NCBI GenBank assembly: GCA_027021335.1
Contig: JALUUO010000067.1
Location: 1-38,244, forward strand
DNA from: Nitrospirota bacterium
Lineage (GTDB): Bacteria > Nitrospirota > Thermodesulfovibrionia > SZUA-242
Direction: 5' to 3'
Length of the DNA: 38,244 nucleotides
This document shows positions 18,079-28,235 of the stretch, piece after piece. A program made the position numbers and the translations under genes. Position 1 is the stretch's first letter, and every line of letters starts with the position of its first letter. The notes under the pieces were generated by a model. The model saw only the letters and a list, made by a program, of their open reading frames with translations. It was not told where the DNA came from and searched no databases.

Positions 18079-20517
18079 CTATACACCGGCTAAGGCATCC
18101 ACTTCACATTCGACAAAGATGGGTTCACCGTCAACAAGTTCCAACCTTATTTTGGATGTTTCTTTGAAACGACCGGAAAGTATTTCATCCGAAAGCGGAT
18201 CTTCTATAGTTTTTTGAATAGCCCGTCTCATCGGTCTGGCGCCGTAAGTGGGTTGGTAAAACTTCTCAAGTATCCATTCCTTGCACTCATCCGACAACTC
18301 AACATTCAATTCCTGATCTATAAGCCTGTCGTTAAGCTCGGAAACAAGCAGGTCGATAATGTCTATCAGGTGTTCCCGCTCAAGAGGTTGAAAGACCACT
18401 ACATCGTCCACCCTGTTTAAAAACTCAGGGTTGAATGTCTTTTTCAGCTCTGAAAGAACATTTTCCTTAATCTGGTCGTATACTGTTTCTTCAGAGGGTT
18501 TTTGGAAACCAAGCGGGGCATTCTTATCTATAACACGAGCTCCGAGGTTCGAAGTCATTATGATAACCGTATTTCTGAAGTTGACCTTTCTGCCAAAGCT
18601 GTCTGTAAGCTGTCCTTCGTCAAGAACCTGAAGCAGGATATTGAAAACGTCCTGGTGTGCCTTTTCAATTTCATCGAGCAAGACAACGGAGTAAGGCCGT
18701 CTGCGCACCTTCTCCGTCAACTGGCCTCCTTCTTCATAGCCAACGTAGCCTGGCGGTGCACCGATCAGCTTGGAGACATTAAACTTCTCCATAAACTCCG
18801 ACATATCCACTTTAATAATGGCATTTTCATCGTTGAACAAAAACTCTGCAAGCGCCTTGGCAAGCTCTGTCTTACCGACACCGGTGGGGCCCAGGAAAAA
18901 GAAAGAACCTATCGGCCTGCTTCGCGATTTAAGCCCTGCTCTTGACCTGCGTACGGCTTTTGAAATGGCTGTAATAGCCTCATCCTGGGCAACTATTCTT
19001 TTATGTAGTTCTTCCTCCATGCGAATGAGTTTTTCCGATTCCTTTTCTTCAATTCTAAAGAGAGGAATACCGGTCATTTTAGAAACAGTGTAGGCAACAT
19101 CTTCCTGCCCTAGAACAGGAATCTCTTTTTCCTGGTTTTCCCGCCACCTCTTTTCTATGTCATCACGGATCTGCCTGACTTTCCTCTCCTCCGTCCGGAT
19201 TGAAGCAGCTTTTTCAAAGTCATGAAGTTTAATGTATAGGCTTTTCTCTTTTTCAAAGCGTTTCAGCTCCTTGTCCAGCTCACGCAGTTCAGAAGGTGCC
19301 ATATATCGCTTTAGTTTGATCCTAGCCCCTGTTTCGTCAATAACATCAATAGCCTTGTCCGGTAAAAATCTGTCCGTAACATATCTGTCAGCGTACCTGG
19401 CAGCTATTTCCAGGGCCTCTTCATTGATTCTAAGCTTGTGATATGCCTCGTATTTACTGCGGATGCCACGTAGTATTTCTACCGTCTCTTCAACCGTGGG
19501 AGGTTGCAGGTATATGGACTGGAAGCGCCTTTCAAGAGCTCCGTCCTTCTCTATGTATTTTCTGAACCCTCCGGGTGTGGTTGCACCTATACACTGAATT
19601 TCACCTCTCGAAAGAGCCGGCTTCAACATGTTGGAGGCGTCTACAGAGCCTTCTGCGGCCCCGGCCCCTACAAGGGTGTGTAACTCGTCAATGAACAGGA
19701 TTACGTTATCCGACTTGGTAATCTCTTTCATCACCAGTTTCAACCTCTCTTCAAACTGACCGCGATATTTTGTTCCGGCGATAAGAGAACCCAGGTCAAG
19801 AGCCACAATACGATGGTTTAAAAGCCCCTCAGGCACCTCTCCCAGCACTATTTTCCGGGCAAGCCCCTCTACAATCGCAGTTTTGCCCACTCCCGGTTCG
19901 CCAATAATCGCCGGGTTATTCTTTATCCTTCTGGATAAAACCTGCAAGACCCTCTCTATTTCGCTATCACGTCCGATAACAGGATCGAGTTTATTTTCCC
20001 GGGCCAGGCGTGTAAGATCCCTACCGAACTCATCAAGAGCCGGTGTCTGGCTTTTTCTTTCCTTTGTTGCCCGCGATTGGCCTCTTAGCGAAAGATTAAT
20101 GGCTAACTGACGAGCACCGAGCAGGTTGGCGCCGAGACTTCTTAGTATTTTGCCTGCAATACCATCGTCTTCACGTATGATTCCCAAGAGGAGGTGTTCG
20201 CTGCCAATATAACTGTGTCCTAACAGTCTTGCCTCTTCCACAGCAAGTTCCAGTACTTTTTTGGCTCTGGGAGTAAATGGGATGTCGCCAAAAGTGAGAA
20301 TATTAGAGCCAGTGGGCAGATTACGTTCCACCTCAACCTTAACCTCGTCAACAGAAATACCCATTTTTTTCAATATGGCCACCGGAAGAGCCTCGCCGTC
20401 TCTTAAAAGAGCAAGCAACAGGTGCTCAGAGCCGAGATAGTCGTTCTGTCTTCTCTCTGCTTCTTCCCGCGCGTAGACAATGACTTTACGGCCTCTTTCC
20501 GTGAATCGTTCAAACAT
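18079..20517 (-). CDS. clpC: ATP-dependent Clp protease ATP-binding subunit ClpC
   Basis: This is an 812-residue class I Clp/Hsp100 unfoldase that feeds proteins to ClpP. Two N-terminal Clp_N repeats (about 4-150, each with GSEHLLL) precede AAA-1 with Walker A GEPGVGKT (about 206-213) and Walker [16 protein letters not shown] coiled-coil motif (about 417-452, [20 protein letters not shown]) distinguishes ClpC from ClpA and ClpB. AAA-2 has Walker [15 protein letters not shown] (about 541-554) and [11 protein letters not shown], and a C-terminal D2-small domain follows. Length and layout are typical. McsA/McsB/CtsR partners are not adjacent, so regulation differs from Firmicutes. A good sigma70 promoter lies upstream. 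Confidence 0.95.
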   Translation of the reverse strand: MFERFTERGRKVIVYAREEAERRQNDYLGSEHLLLALLRDGEALPVAILKKMGISVDEVKVEVERNLPTGSNILTFGDIPFTPRAKKVLELAVEEARLLGHSYIGSEHLLLGIIREDDGIAGKILRSLGANLLGARQLAINLSLRGQSRATKERKSQTPALDEFGRDLTRLARENKLDPVIGRDSEIERVLQVLSRRIKNNPAIIGEPGVGKTAIVEGLARKIVLGEVPEGLLNHRIVALDLGSLIAGTKYRGQFEERLKLVMKEITKSDNVILFIDELHTLVGAGAAEGSVDASNMLKPALSRGEIQCIGATTPGGFRKYIEKDGALERRFQSIYLQPPTVEETVEILRGIRSKYEAYHKLRINEEALEIAARYADRYVTDRFLPDKAIDVIDETGARIKLKRYMAPSELRELDKELKRFEKEKSLYIKLHDFEKAASIRTEERKVRQIRDDIEKRWRENQEKEIPVLGQEDVAYTVSKMTGIPLFRIEEKESEKLIRMEEELHKRIVAQDEAITAISKAVRRSRAGLKSRSRPIGSFFFLGPTGVGKTELAKALAEFLFNDENAIIKVDMSEFMEKFNVSKLIGAPPGYVGYEEGGQLTEKVRRRPYSVVLLDEIEKAHQDVFNILLQVLDEGQLTDSFGRKVNFRNTVIIMTSNLGARVIDKNAPLGFQKPSEETVYDQIKENVLSELKKTFNPEFLNRVDDVVVFQPLEREHLIDIIDLLVSELNDRLIDQELNVELSDECKEWILEKFYQPTYGARPMRRAIQKTIEDPLSDEILSGRFKETSKIRLELVDGEPIFVECEVDALAGV

Positions 20518-20567
20518 CGCAAACTCCCATTGTGAATTATTACAAAAAAGGATTATAAACTATCTAA

Positions 20568-20597
20568 ATTTTATGTTTAGGCAGAGTCGATTGTCAA
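20568..20597 (-). promoter_or_regulatory. Sigma70-type promoter for clpC
   Basis: On the minus strand a perfect TTGACA (20592-20597) and TAAAAT (20568-20573) are separated by 18 bases, about 50 bases upstream of the clpC start codon. I see no CIRCE element beside it. Confidence 0.65.
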
Positions 20598-20894
20598 GCC
20601 TCGTTAACGTAATATTATTGAATTTTAAACGAAAACCCTTCACAATACTCCTTCCGAAGATGTTCTTGATATAGATATGAAACAATCTGTTATGATAAAC
20701 ACCTGTAACTATGGGCAGATAGACTGAATAAGGATACCGCGCAACACAGGCGCTTGCGCAGTGTAAGGCTGCCAGAAAAAATTTTTCAAAAAAAATAAAA
20801 AAAAGAAGGATTAGTTTTAATACGATATACATTAGAATCAGTTTTTAACCTAAATACCTAAATATAATTATTAATCGGCACTATTGGAGTTAGA
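20598..20894. other. Intergenic region between clpC and pdxJ
   Basis: No gene is recognisable. It holds a GCGCAA...TTGCGC inverted repeat near 20740-20760 and a long A-rich run at about 20777-20812, probably curved DNA, upstream of pdxJ. The pdxJ promoter is not clear by eye. Confidence 0.4.
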
Positions 20895-21632
20895 ATGAAA
20901 CTTGGTGTAAATATTGATCATGTAGCGACACTGCGTGAGGCCAGAAAAGGTGTTGAGCCTGAGCCTGTAGCAGGGGCTGTTTTAGCACTGCTTGGTGGTG
21001 CTGACGGCATTACGGCACACTTAAGGGAGGATCGCCGCCATATTAACGATAGGGATCTTACTCTTTTACGTAAGGTTGTTCATACGGAGCTAAACCTGGA
21101 AATGGCAGCCACGGCAGAGATGATTCGTATAGCCAAAAAAATAAAACCCGACATGGTGACTCTTGTGCCTGAAAAGAGACAGGAGCTGACCACGGAGGGA
21201 GGGCTCAACCTAAAAAAGAATTTCAAACAGATCTCAGGAGCGGTAAAAAAACTCAAAACATCAGGACTGTATGTAAGTCTGTTCATTAATTCCGAAGAGA
21301 AAGATATTACTCTTTCAGCTGACACAGGAGCTGATGCGGTAGAGATTCATACAGGCGGCTACGCCAACGCGCGTGGGCGCAATCAGGCCAGGCAGTACAA
21401 ACGTGTGGCATCGGCTGTGGAGACAGCCTTAAAACTTGGTCTGGATGTAAACGCCGGCCACGGCCTCAACTATGAGAACGTAAAAAAAATAGCATCGATT
21501 ACAACAATACGTGGTCTATATATCGGGCATAGTATCGTCTCTCGCGCAGTACTGGTCGGTATGGAACGCGCAGTGCGCGAGATGCGGCAGCTTATCCGGG
21601 ATGCAGCAGATGATAATCGGAACAGGAATTGA
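20895..21632 (+). CDS. pdxJ: Pyridoxine 5'-phosphate synthase
   Basis: PdxJ condenses 1-deoxyxylulose 5-phosphate with 3-amino-2-oxopropyl phosphate to give pyridoxine 5'-phosphate. The 245-residue TIM-barrel protein begins MKLGVNIDHVATLREAR, the diagnostic start. It has GADGITAHLREDRRHI with the catalytic His/Glu region, TLVPEKRQELTTEGGL, VEIHTGGYA, and GLDVNAGHGLNYENV near the C-terminus. The length is standard. It overlaps the start of acpS, an arrangement also found in many proteobacteria. Confidence 0.96.
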   Translation: MKLGVNIDHVATLREARKGVEPEPVAGAVLALLGGADGITAHLREDRRHINDRDLTLLRKVVHTELNLEMAATAEMIRIAKKIKPDMVTLVPEKRQELTTEGGLNLKKNFKQISGAVKKLKTSGLYVSLFINSEEKDITLSADTGADAVEIHTGGYANARGRNQARQYKRVASAVETALKLGLDVNAGHGLNYENVKKIASITTIRGLYIGHSIVSRAVLVGMERAVREMRQLIRDAADDNRNRN

Positions 21633-21978
21633 TATTGTTCATCTGCCTCGATTCGAGAAAATAGTAAAAAAATGGGAAAACCATTTTCTGGACAGGATTT
21701 TTACACCAGGCGAAAAACAGTACTGCTATAGAAAGCGCGATCCATATACTCCACTGGCGGCCAGGTTTGCTGCGAAAGAGGCGTTTTTCAAAGCATCAGA
21801 GCTTAAAACTCCTCCTCCTTGGCATGATGTTGAAGTCATCAATGAGCCCAGCGGCAGGCCGGTTTTCAGGCTTTACGGAAACTCCGCCGCAACACATGCC
21901 AAAGATCGTATATTCCTTAGCCTAAGCCACGACGGAGACCACGCTGTAGCACAGGTGGTTATCGATAGGGAACCATGA
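21610..21978 (+). CDS. acpS: Holo-[acyl-carrier-protein] synthase
   Basis: AcpS transfers 4'-phosphopantetheine from CoA to acyl carrier protein. The 122-residue protein starts MIIGTGIDIVHLPRFEK, with the metal-binding Asp of GIDIV, and has RFAAKEAFFKA with the conserved Glu and Lys, then IFLSLSHDGDHAVAQVV at the end. I chose the ATG at 21610 because the family starts with this IGxGIDIV block. An ATG nine bases upstream is also possible, and longer in-frame extensions lie inside pdxJ. It overlaps pdxJ by 23 bases and the next gene by 4 bases, so the three are translationally coupled. Confidence 0.95.
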   Translation: MIIGTGIDIVHLPRFEKIVKKWENHFLDRIFTPGEKQYCYRKRDPYTPLAARFAAKEAFFKASELKTPPPWHDVEVINEPSGRPVFRLYGNSAATHAKDRIFLSLSHDGDHAVAQVVIDREP

Positions 21979-23543
21979 AGATCTGTACAGCAGCCCAGAT
22001 GCAGTCTATCGACCAAAGGACCATTCAAGAGTATGGCATTGCCGGAATGATCCTTATGGAGCGTGCAGGTTTGGCTGTATGCAGGGCGATTCTCTCTCAC
22101 ACTCCACCCCCGGAGAGCGCCGTTATCGTGGCAGGCACGGGAAACAACGGCGGGGACGGCTTTGTTGTCGCCCGGGAACTCCTGAACCAAGGGCTGACAG
22201 TACGTGTTTATATCCTTGGTGACCCGAAAAAGCTGAAAGGTGACGCCCTCTCTAATTTCGAAATTCTGCGCAGGTTGGCAATAAGTATCCGTGTAGTGCG
22301 CTCTGCCGCCTCCATACGCCTCCAGGCGCTGCCGGAGCGAGCCATTATCGTTGATGCCATATTCGGTACAGGACTGCATCGCGAGGTCATAGGGTTGCAC
22401 CGGCAGGTGATCGGAAAGATTAACCGCTCGGGCCGCGCCGTGGTATCTGTGGATATTCCCTCCGGCCTTTCCTCCGACACCGGTCATATTCTTGGGGAAG
22501 CGGTAAGGGCTGAGAAAACAGTTACGTTTGCTCTTCCAAAGCGAGGGCACTTTCTATATCCGGGGGCGCTGTATTGCGGCCATCTCAGCATAGCCGACAT
22601 CGGTTTTCCCCGAAAAGCAATAGATAGCGAAAATATCACTCTCCAGACGATCGAGCCTAATGCTGTAGCAAAAAAACTTACGGAACGTCCCTCAAACGGA
22701 CATAAAGGAACATTCGGGCATCTTCTTGCCATTGCCGGATCCAGGGGTAAAATAGGGGCCGCCTCACTTGTCGGCCTTGCTGCACTCAGATCTGGCTGCG
22801 GGCTGGTAACCCTGGCAGTACCTGAAAGTTTGAGCTCGTCAATATCAAGAAAGTTTCCAGAGGCTATGACGTATCCACTGCCGGAAACCACGCAAGGCAC
22901 TATATCGGCAGCGGCTGTATCAGAACTCATACGTTTTTCCAAAGGAAAGGTGTCAGCAGTTGCTATCGGGCCCGGAATTTCTGTAAATAGAGACACGATG
23001 GAACTTGTGCGGGAGCTTCTTAGCGGACTTCAAAAACCAACAATAATTGACGCTGATGCAATAAACACGCTTATGGGTGATGCGGAATTTTTAAAACGCC
23101 TTAAACGTCAGATCATCCTGACTCCACACCCTGCCGAGTTCGGCCGCCTGATAGACCGTGAAACCATAAAGGTTCAATCGGACCGTATCAGTGTGGCGGA
23201 AAGTTTTGCAAGAAAATACGGACATGTGCTTGTGCTTAAAGGTGCAAATACTATTGTGGCGGAGCCAAAAGGAGAAGTGTTTATGAATCTGACGGGAAAC
23301 TCGGGAATGGCTACTGCTGGAAGCGGCGATGCATTGACCGGCATTATCGGAGCAATGCTGGCTGCGGGCATGCCTCTTTTGCCGGCAGCGCTGGCAGGTG
23401 TCAGTATCCACGGAACTGCAGGAGATATCGCGGCCGGGAAGAAAACGGAGCGCTCAATGACGGCATCAGACATTATTAACGCTCTTCCAAGCGCGTTTCA
23501 AAAAGTGCAACAGGTAGATTCAACCAAACACTCAGGTGCATAG
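21975..23543 (+). CDS. nnr: Bifunctional NAD(P)H-hydrate epimerase / ADP-dependent NAD(P)H-hydrate dehydratase
   Basis: This 522-residue enzyme repairs hydrated NAD(P)H. The N-terminal YjeF_N epimerase half (about 1-215) has AGTGNNGGDGFVVARELL, VDAIFGTGL and VSVDIPSGLSSDTG. The C-terminal ribokinase-like dehydratase half (about 228-515) has AGSRGKIGAASLVGLAALRS, TPHPAEFGRL, VLKGANTIVA and the catalytic NSGMATAGSGDALTGIIGA block. Both halves are complete. The ATGA overlap with acpS indicates coupling. It ends 15 bases before a kinase gene. Confidence 0.95.
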   Translation: MKICTAAQMQSIDQRTIQEYGIAGMILMERAGLAVCRAILSHTPPPESAVIVAGTGNNGGDGFVVARELLNQGLTVRVYILGDPKKLKGDALSNFEILRRLAISIRVVRSAASIRLQALPERAIIVDAIFGTGLHREVIGLHRQVIGKINRSGRAVVSVDIPSGLSSDTGHILGEAVRAEKTVTFALPKRGHFLYPGALYCGHLSIADIGFPRKAIDSENITLQTIEPNAVAKKLTERPSNGHKGTFGHLLAIAGSRGKIGAASLVGLAALRSGCGLVTLAVPESLSSSISRKFPEAMTYPLPETTQGTISAAAVSELIRFSKGKVSAVAIGPGISVNRDTMELVRELLSGLQKPTIIDADAINTLMGDAEFLKRLKRQIILTPHPAEFGRLIDRETIKVQSDRISVAESFARKYGHVLVLKGANTIVAEPKGEVFMNLTGNSGMATAGSGDALTGIIGAMLAAGMPLLPAALAGVSIHGTAGDIAAGKKTERSMTASDIINALPSAFQKVQQVDSTKHSGA

Positions 23544-23558
23544 ACTGAGGATTGCGGC

Positions 23559-25361
23559 ATGAGTAAAAAACGCCTTATCTGGCGACTTTTCCCCTCCTAC
23601 CTTTTAATCACATTGACAGCTTTGTTGATTGTTACCTGGTATGCTTCAAAGATCACACGACAATATTATATCCAACAAAAAGCCGCTGACCTGCAACAAA
23701 TAGCCCGTGTTATAGAAAATCAGATAGTTCATGGCATACTCTCGTCCGATTTCGGCTCTATCGATTCCCTTTGCAAAAGCCTGGGCAAAAAATCTGAAAC
23801 CCGTATCACCGTGATTCTTCCTGGTGGTGAAGTAATCGGAGACACAGAAAAAGATGTCTGGAAGATGGACAACCAGATGGGGCGCCCGGAAATAATCGAA
23901 GCCCTTAAAGGAAAGGCCGGGGTTTCCATAAGGTACAGCAGCACAGTACATAAAAATATGTTGTATGTTGCCTTGCCTGAATATGAGACTGAAAATGACA
24001 ACAGCAAGCTGATAGGTTTTTTGAGACTTTCAGTTCCAATCACCTTTATTGAAAGTTTCGTTAACTCTATTCGTTGGAAAATAGGCCTTGCCGGTCTTCT
24101 GATAGCCTTATCAGCAGCATTTATCAGCCTCTTGGTTTCATGGCGAATAAGCCGGCCGCTGGAAACAATGAAACGCGGAGTGGAAAAATTTGCAGCAGGC
24201 GATCTTTCTTTTCGTTTATCACTTCCACATACTGACGAGATGAGCCGGTTGGCCGAGGCACTTAACCACATGGCAAGCCAGTTGGATGAAAAAATAAGAA
24301 CCATAATCAGGCAGCGCAATGAACAGCAGGCTGTTTTTGAAAGCATGTCCGAAGGTGTGATTGCGGTTGATAAGGAAGAACGTCTTATCAGTATCAACAA
24401 GGCGGCGGAAAAACTATTTAATATCGAAACAACACGGGCCGCAGGCCGCAGTATTCAGGAGGTAATAAGAAACACAGAGCTGCAACAACTTATCCTAACC
24501 GTACTGGAGGGCAATAAATCTATCGAAAAAGAAATTACTCTTTGGAGCAAAGGCGAGTGTTTTTTGCAGGTTGACGGCACGGTTCTAAAAGACACGCAAG
24601 GCGAAACAATCGGTGTCTTGGTGGTTATTAACGACATAACACGTTTACGACAGCTTGAAAACCACCGGCGTGATTTCGTGGCGAATGTCTCGCATGAACT
24701 ACGAACCCCGTTAACATCAATCAAGGGGTATGTGGAAACTCTACTGGATGGGGCGATAGACGACAAAAAAGCAGCAAGGCCTTTTCTTGAGGTTATTGCC
24801 AAGCAGGCGGAAAATTTAAGAGCTATTGTTGAGGATCTGCTTAGCTTGGCCAGGCTGGAACAAGAGGAGGATAAAACACCGGTAATACTGGAGGAAGCTT
24901 TACTTAAAAACGTGCTAAACTCAGCAATACAGGTCTGTTTACCCGAAGCGGCTGAAAAAAACATTAAAATAACCCTAAGCTGCAAAAAAGATGTTAAAGC
25001 AAAATTCAACTTTCAATTACTGGAAGAAGCGCTTGTAAACCTTATTGATAATGCTGTCAAGTACAGCGACCCGGAAACGCATATTCATGTTATGGCCGAG
25101 AAAACCGGCTCCGAGGTTATCATAACCGTTCAGGACCAGGGACGTGGTATTAAAAGAGATCACCTTCCAAGAATTTTTGAAAGGTTTTACCGGGTGGACA
25201 AAGCAAGGAGCCGAAAACTGGGAGGAACAGGGTTGGGCCTGGCAATAGTCAAACACATAGCCCAGGTTCATCACGGGAATGTTACGGTTGAAAGCGAAAT
25301 AGGAAAGGGGAGTAGATTCAGTATTAACCTTCCGGGCCAGGTATTTTCAGGAGACCAGTAA
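23559..25361 (+). CDS. PhoR-like membrane sensor histidine kinase
   Basis: The protein has 600 residues. TM1 (about 11-28) and TM2 (about 168-190) enclose a periplasmic CACHE-like sensor of about 140 residues. Then come HAMP (about 188-242, ISRPLETMKRGVEKFAAGDL), PAS (about 255-360), HisKA with His379 in VANVSHELRTPLTSIKGYVE, and HATPase_c with NLIDNAVKYS, DQGRGIKRDHLPRIFERFYR and GGTGLGLAIVKHIAQVH. This is the PhoR architecture, but no phoB or pst genes are adjacent, so a phosphate role is not shown. The stop overlaps the next gene's ATG (TAATG), linking it to the MacA-like adaptor. Confidence 0.9.
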   Translation: MSKKRLIWRLFPSYLLITLTALLIVTWYASKITRQYYIQQKAADLQQIARVIENQIVHGILSSDFGSIDSLCKSLGKKSETRITVILPGGEVIGDTEKDVWKMDNQMGRPEIIEALKGKAGVSIRYSSTVHKNMLYVALPEYETENDNSKLIGFLRLSVPITFIESFVNSIRWKIGLAGLLIALSAAFISLLVSWRISRPLETMKRGVEKFAAGDLSFRLSLPHTDEMSRLAEALNHMASQLDEKIRTIIRQRNEQQAVFESMSEGVIAVDKEERLISINKAAEKLFNIETTRAAGRSIQEVIRNTELQQLILTVLEGNKSIEKEITLWSKGECFLQVDGTVLKDTQGETIGVLVVINDITRLRQLENHRRDFVANVSHELRTPLTSIKGYVETLLDGAIDDKKAARPFLEVIAKQAENLRAIVEDLLSLARLEQEEDKTPVILEEALLKNVLNSAIQVCLPEAAEKNIKITLSCKKDVKAKFNFQLLEEALVNLIDNAVKYSDPETHIHVMAEKTGSEVIITVQDQGRGIKRDHLPRIFERFYRVDKARSRKLGGTGLGLAIVKHIAQVHHGNVTVESEIGKGSRFSINLPGQVFSGDQ

Positions 25362-26536
25362 TGGGGAAAAAACTCCGCCGTATTTTTATAGCAGTACTGG
25401 TTGTAGTCGTGGCAGTGGGGCTGGTGCGTTATTTTACACGAAAAAAACCTGTCCCTGTAGTCCTGGAGAAGGTGGAATACGGACGGGTGGAGTCTATTGT
25501 TTCCAACACCAGGGCCGGTACGGTAAAGGCATGCCGCCGTGCGCGGCTGGCGCCTGCCACAGGTGGACAGATTGCGCGCCTGGCTGTAAGCGAAGGTGAC
25601 AAAGTAAAGGCCGGCAAAGTTCTGATGGAACTCTGGAACGAAGATCTTTCCGCCCAGGTTAAGCTTGCAAAAAGCGAGGCTGCCGCTGCCATGGCAAAAG
25701 CCGAAGAGGCCTGCCTGCTGGCCGAAGTTGCAGAACGTGAAGCCGAGCGCCTGGTCGAACTGCTTAGTAAAGGAATTGCCGCAGATGACAGTGTTGACCG
25801 ATCCGTTACAAACGCAAAGGCACAGAAGGCCTCATGCCGGGCCGCCCGGGAAGGAGCTAAAGTCAGCGCCGCACGTATTGACGTGGCAGAAGCTGCACTG
25901 GAACGCACAATCTTGAGAGCACCGTTTGATGGAAGCGTTGCCGAGGTAAACGGAGAAGTTGGTGAATTCGTCACTCCCTCGCCGCCCGGAATTCCCACTC
26001 CGCCCGCTGTAGATCTAATTGATACAAGCTGCCTGTTTATATCAGCTCCTATCGACGAAGTTGACGCCTTGTCCATCAAAGCCGGTATGCAGGTGCGCAT
26101 CAGCCTGGATGCCCTTCCGGGCAAGCAGTTCCAGGGAAAAGTAACCCGCATCGCTCCATACGTGCTCGAGATTGAAAAACAGGCGCGCACAGTAGATGTG
26201 GAAGCGGCCTTTAAAAATCCTGAGGAATATGAAAACTTAATTCCTGGTTACAGCGCTGATCTCGAAATAATTCTCGAGGTTCACGGCAATGTGCTTCGTT
26301 TGCCAACAGAAGCCGTGCTTGAAGGTAACCGCGTTTTTGTTTACCAGTCTGCCGACAGCCTGCTCGAAGAGAGATCCATTAAGACCGGGCTTTCAAACTG
26401 GAAATTCACAGAGGTGACTTCAGGGCTGACTGCCGGTGAACAGATTGTAGTCTCAGTAGAGCGCGAAGGAGTAGAGGCCGGTTCGTATGCCCACCCGGAA
26501 GACTCCCCTGTTGCTGTTGCAAAGACTTACGACTGA
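25361..26536 (+). CDS. MacA/HlyD-type efflux periplasmic adaptor protein
   Basis: This 391-residue membrane fusion protein has an N-terminal anchor (about 8-25), a lipoyl half-motif [20 protein letters not shown] (about 68-87), a long Ala-rich coiled-coil hairpin (about 93-175), the second lipoyl half [19 protein letters not shown] (about 186-204), a beta-barrel (about 218-310) and a membrane-proximal domain. Such adaptors link an inner-membrane ABC or RND pump to an outer-membrane channel. Here the expected ABC ATPase and permease genes do not follow; only a short degenerate stretch does. The pump is either encoded elsewhere or has been deleted. It starts inside the stop of the kinase gene. 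Confidence 0.88.
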   Translation: MGKKLRRIFIAVLVVVVAVGLVRYFTRKKPVPVVLEKVEYGRVESIVSNTRAGTVKACRRARLAPATGGQIARLAVSEGDKVKAGKVLMELWNEDLSAQVKLAKSEAAAAMAKAEEACLLAEVAEREAERLVELLSKGIAADDSVDRSVTNAKAQKASCRAAREGAKVSAARIDVAEAALERTILRAPFDGSVAEVNGEVGEFVTPSPPGIPTPPAVDLIDTSCLFISAPIDEVDALSIKAGMQVRISLDALPGKQFQGKVTRIAPYVLEIEKQARTVDVEAAFKNPEEYENLIPGYSADLEIILEVHGNVLRLPTEAVLEGNRVFVYQSADSLLEERSIKTGLSNWKFTEVTSGLTAGEQIVVSVEREGVEAGSYAHPEDSPVAVAKTYD

Positions 26537-26736
26537 TGATAGATATCAAAGGAGCGGTCTGCTTTTCGGTTTTACCGTGCAGAACGAATTCCTTGTGGAA
26601 TATGGCCTTGATTACGACAATAAGTTCAGAAACCTGCCTTATATATCAGTCTTCAAGAAAAGCGGTTGATATAGGCGCAGACTGTCGGATTCACCCTGGT
26701 GTGTCCAGGCTTTTTTGCGAAAAAATATGCAATTAA
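26536..26736 (+). pseudogene. Possible remnant after the MacA-like adaptor
   Basis: An open frame starts ATGATAGATATCAAAG immediately at the adaptor stop codon, where a MacB-type ATPase gene would be expected to start with a similar MIxIK sequence, but homology ends there. In another frame (to 26669) the translation [20 protein letters not shown] and its short tail looks more protein-like than random. The stretch may be a deletion junction joining the beginning of one gene to the end of another. This is a tentative reading. Confidence 0.25.
26693..26717 (+). terminator. Intrinsic terminator after the pdxJ-to-MacA cluster
   Basis: CCTGG and CCAGG form a short stem around TGTGT, followed by CTTTTTT. 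It ends about 35 bases before the PHP gene start, so it probably separates the two transcription units. Confidence 0.55.
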
Positions 26737-26752
26737 GGTAATCTAGCAAACC

Positions 26753-27433
26753 ATGATTGATTTTCATACACATACTATATGGAGTGATGGTGACCTAATA
26801 CCTGCCGAGCTGGTTCACCGGGCCTTTGTTATAGGATACCGGGCAATAGCTCTTACTGACCACGTCGACGCATCAAACATTGAACATGTGGTGCCTGGTC
26901 TCGTGAGGGCGGCAGTCTCTCTTCGGGGATCCTATGATATTACAGTGCTGCCTGGGGCGGAATTAACTTATGTGCCGCCGGCTCTAATTCCCGAAATGAT
27001 TCAACAAGCCAGAAACCTGGGAGCACGCATAGTGGTGGTTCACGGAGAATCCCCGGTCGAGCCCGTACCGCGTGGCACAAATGCCGCTGCGATAAAAGGC
27101 GGCTGCGATATTCTGGCGCATCCTGGTCTAATTACAGAAGAAGATGCTGCAGAATCAGCCGAGAAAGACGTTTGCCTCGAAATCTCAGCCAGAAAAGGCC
27201 ATAGTCTTACAAACGGACATGTAGCAGCAATGGCGCTAAAAACCGGCGCAAAGTTGATATTGAACACTGACACACATAGCCCATCCGATCTTATAACCAG
27301 GAAAACAGCGGAGCAGATACTGCTTGGCGTTGGACTGGATGCCCTGGCGGTTGCCAATACCTTTAAAAATTCAGAGCATTTACTGTATGAATATGAAAAA
27401 AGTCTAAAAGAGAGTTTAAAAGAAGGAGATTAG
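26753..27433 (+). CDS. PHP-domain (histidinol-phosphatase-like) metal-dependent phosphoesterase
   Basis: The 226-residue protein has PHP-fold metal ligands: MIDFHTHTIWSDGD (His5, His7, Asp12), LTDHVD (His38 region), VVHGESPVEP, ILAHPGLI, EISARKGHSLTNGH and NTDTHSPSDL. This set defines a small family annotated as histidinol-phosphate-phosphatase-domain proteins, common in Desulfobacterota. Function beyond phosphoester hydrolysis is unproven, and histidine genes are not nearby. It ends at the ribosome site of the TPR gene, so the two form an operon. Confidence 0.85.
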   Translation: MIDFHTHTIWSDGDLIPAELVHRAFVIGYRAIALTDHVDASNIEHVVPGLVRAAVSLRGSYDITVLPGAELTYVPPALIPEMIQQARNLGARIVVVHGESPVEPVPRGTNAAAIKGGCDILAHPGLITEEDAAESAEKDVCLEISARKGHSLTNGHVAAMALKTGAKLILNTDTHSPSDLITRKTAEQILLGVGLDALAVANTFKNSEHLLYEYEKSLKESLKEGD

Positions 27434-27435
27434 TG

Positions 27436-28194
27436 ATGCCTAAAACCATCAAGAAAAAAGTCCGCAAGAAAGATGTGGATGTTAGTGATATAGAAGAGAT
27501 TCAGTCCATATTCTCAAAGGTTTTTGAGGAGCGCCGCAAGGCAGTGCTTTATGCCGTAGGTTTAATTGCCATGATTGGAATTATCGGTGTCGGTTTAACA
27601 ATATACAGCACTAAGCAGGCAGAAAAAGCCTTGTTTCTTGAAGGCCAGGCGGTTGAATCATTTTATGCTGCCGCTTCAGCTTCGGATGAAGAGGAAGGCT
27701 ATGCAAAAGCTCTTGAACTTTTTCAGCAAGCAAACAATATAAAAAAGTCAGAAACATCTCTTTTTTATATCGCAGAGTCGTACTTAAAAATGGGAGAACA
27801 AGATAAAGCCATTGAGACATACCGGAAGTTCATAAACGACTACGGACGTTCTACACTGGCCTCGGCCGTTCGTGCCAAGATAGCCAATATACGCATGAAA
27901 AACAAAGACTATACAGGCGCTCTTGCTGAGATTGAAAATATTAAGGATGATATCATCTGGAGCGATACAGCTCTTATAGACATAGCCGATATCTACGATA
28001 GAATGGGTAAAGCCGACGAGGCAAAACAAGCGCTTAATGAACTTACAACATCTTTTCCTGATTCACCGTGGGTGCTGGAAGCAAAAAACAGAATAGGTGA
28101 AGAAAAGGAGGCATCGGAATCCACTTCCGACGAGACGACAAATTCTGCAGAGCCGCAGTCAAATTCTGCAGAGCCGGAACCAATATCAAATTAG
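27436..28194 (+). CDS. TPR-containing single-pass membrane protein
   Basis: The protein has 252 residues. A basic N-terminal cytoplasmic stretch (KTIKKKVRKKDVD) precedes one membrane helix (about 38-57, AVLYAVGLIAMIGIIGVGL). The periplasmic part contains TPR-like pairs (about 78-215, e.g. LFYIAESYLKMGEQDKAIET and ALIDIADIYDRMGKADEAKQ). The C-terminus is a low-complexity tail with a duplicated NSAEP unit. The layout resembles YfgM/YbgF-type periplasmic scaffold proteins; the partner is unknown. I placed the start at ATG 27436 because AAGGAG lies 8 bases upstream; the GTG directly before it is less likely. Confidence 0.8.
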   Translation: MPKTIKKKVRKKDVDVSDIEEIQSIFSKVFEERRKAVLYAVGLIAMIGIIGVGLTIYSTKQAEKALFLEGQAVESFYAAASASDEEEGYAKALELFQQANNIKKSETSLFYIAESYLKMGEQDKAIETYRKFINDYGRSTLASAVRAKIANIRMKNKDYTGALAEIENIKDDIIWSDTALIDIADIYDRMGKADEAKQALNELTTSFPDSPWVLEAKNRIGEEKEASESTSDETTNSAEPQSNSAEPEPISN

Positions 28195-28235
28195 AACTGA
28201 ATCAGCTATGATCATTGGAAGCAACCTTCCTCCAG

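Noticed and set aside
20560-20832. Small minus-strand frame between clpC and pdxJ
   Set aside because: Low-complexity and hydrophobic only because of the A/T-rich DNA; it overlaps the clpC promoter.
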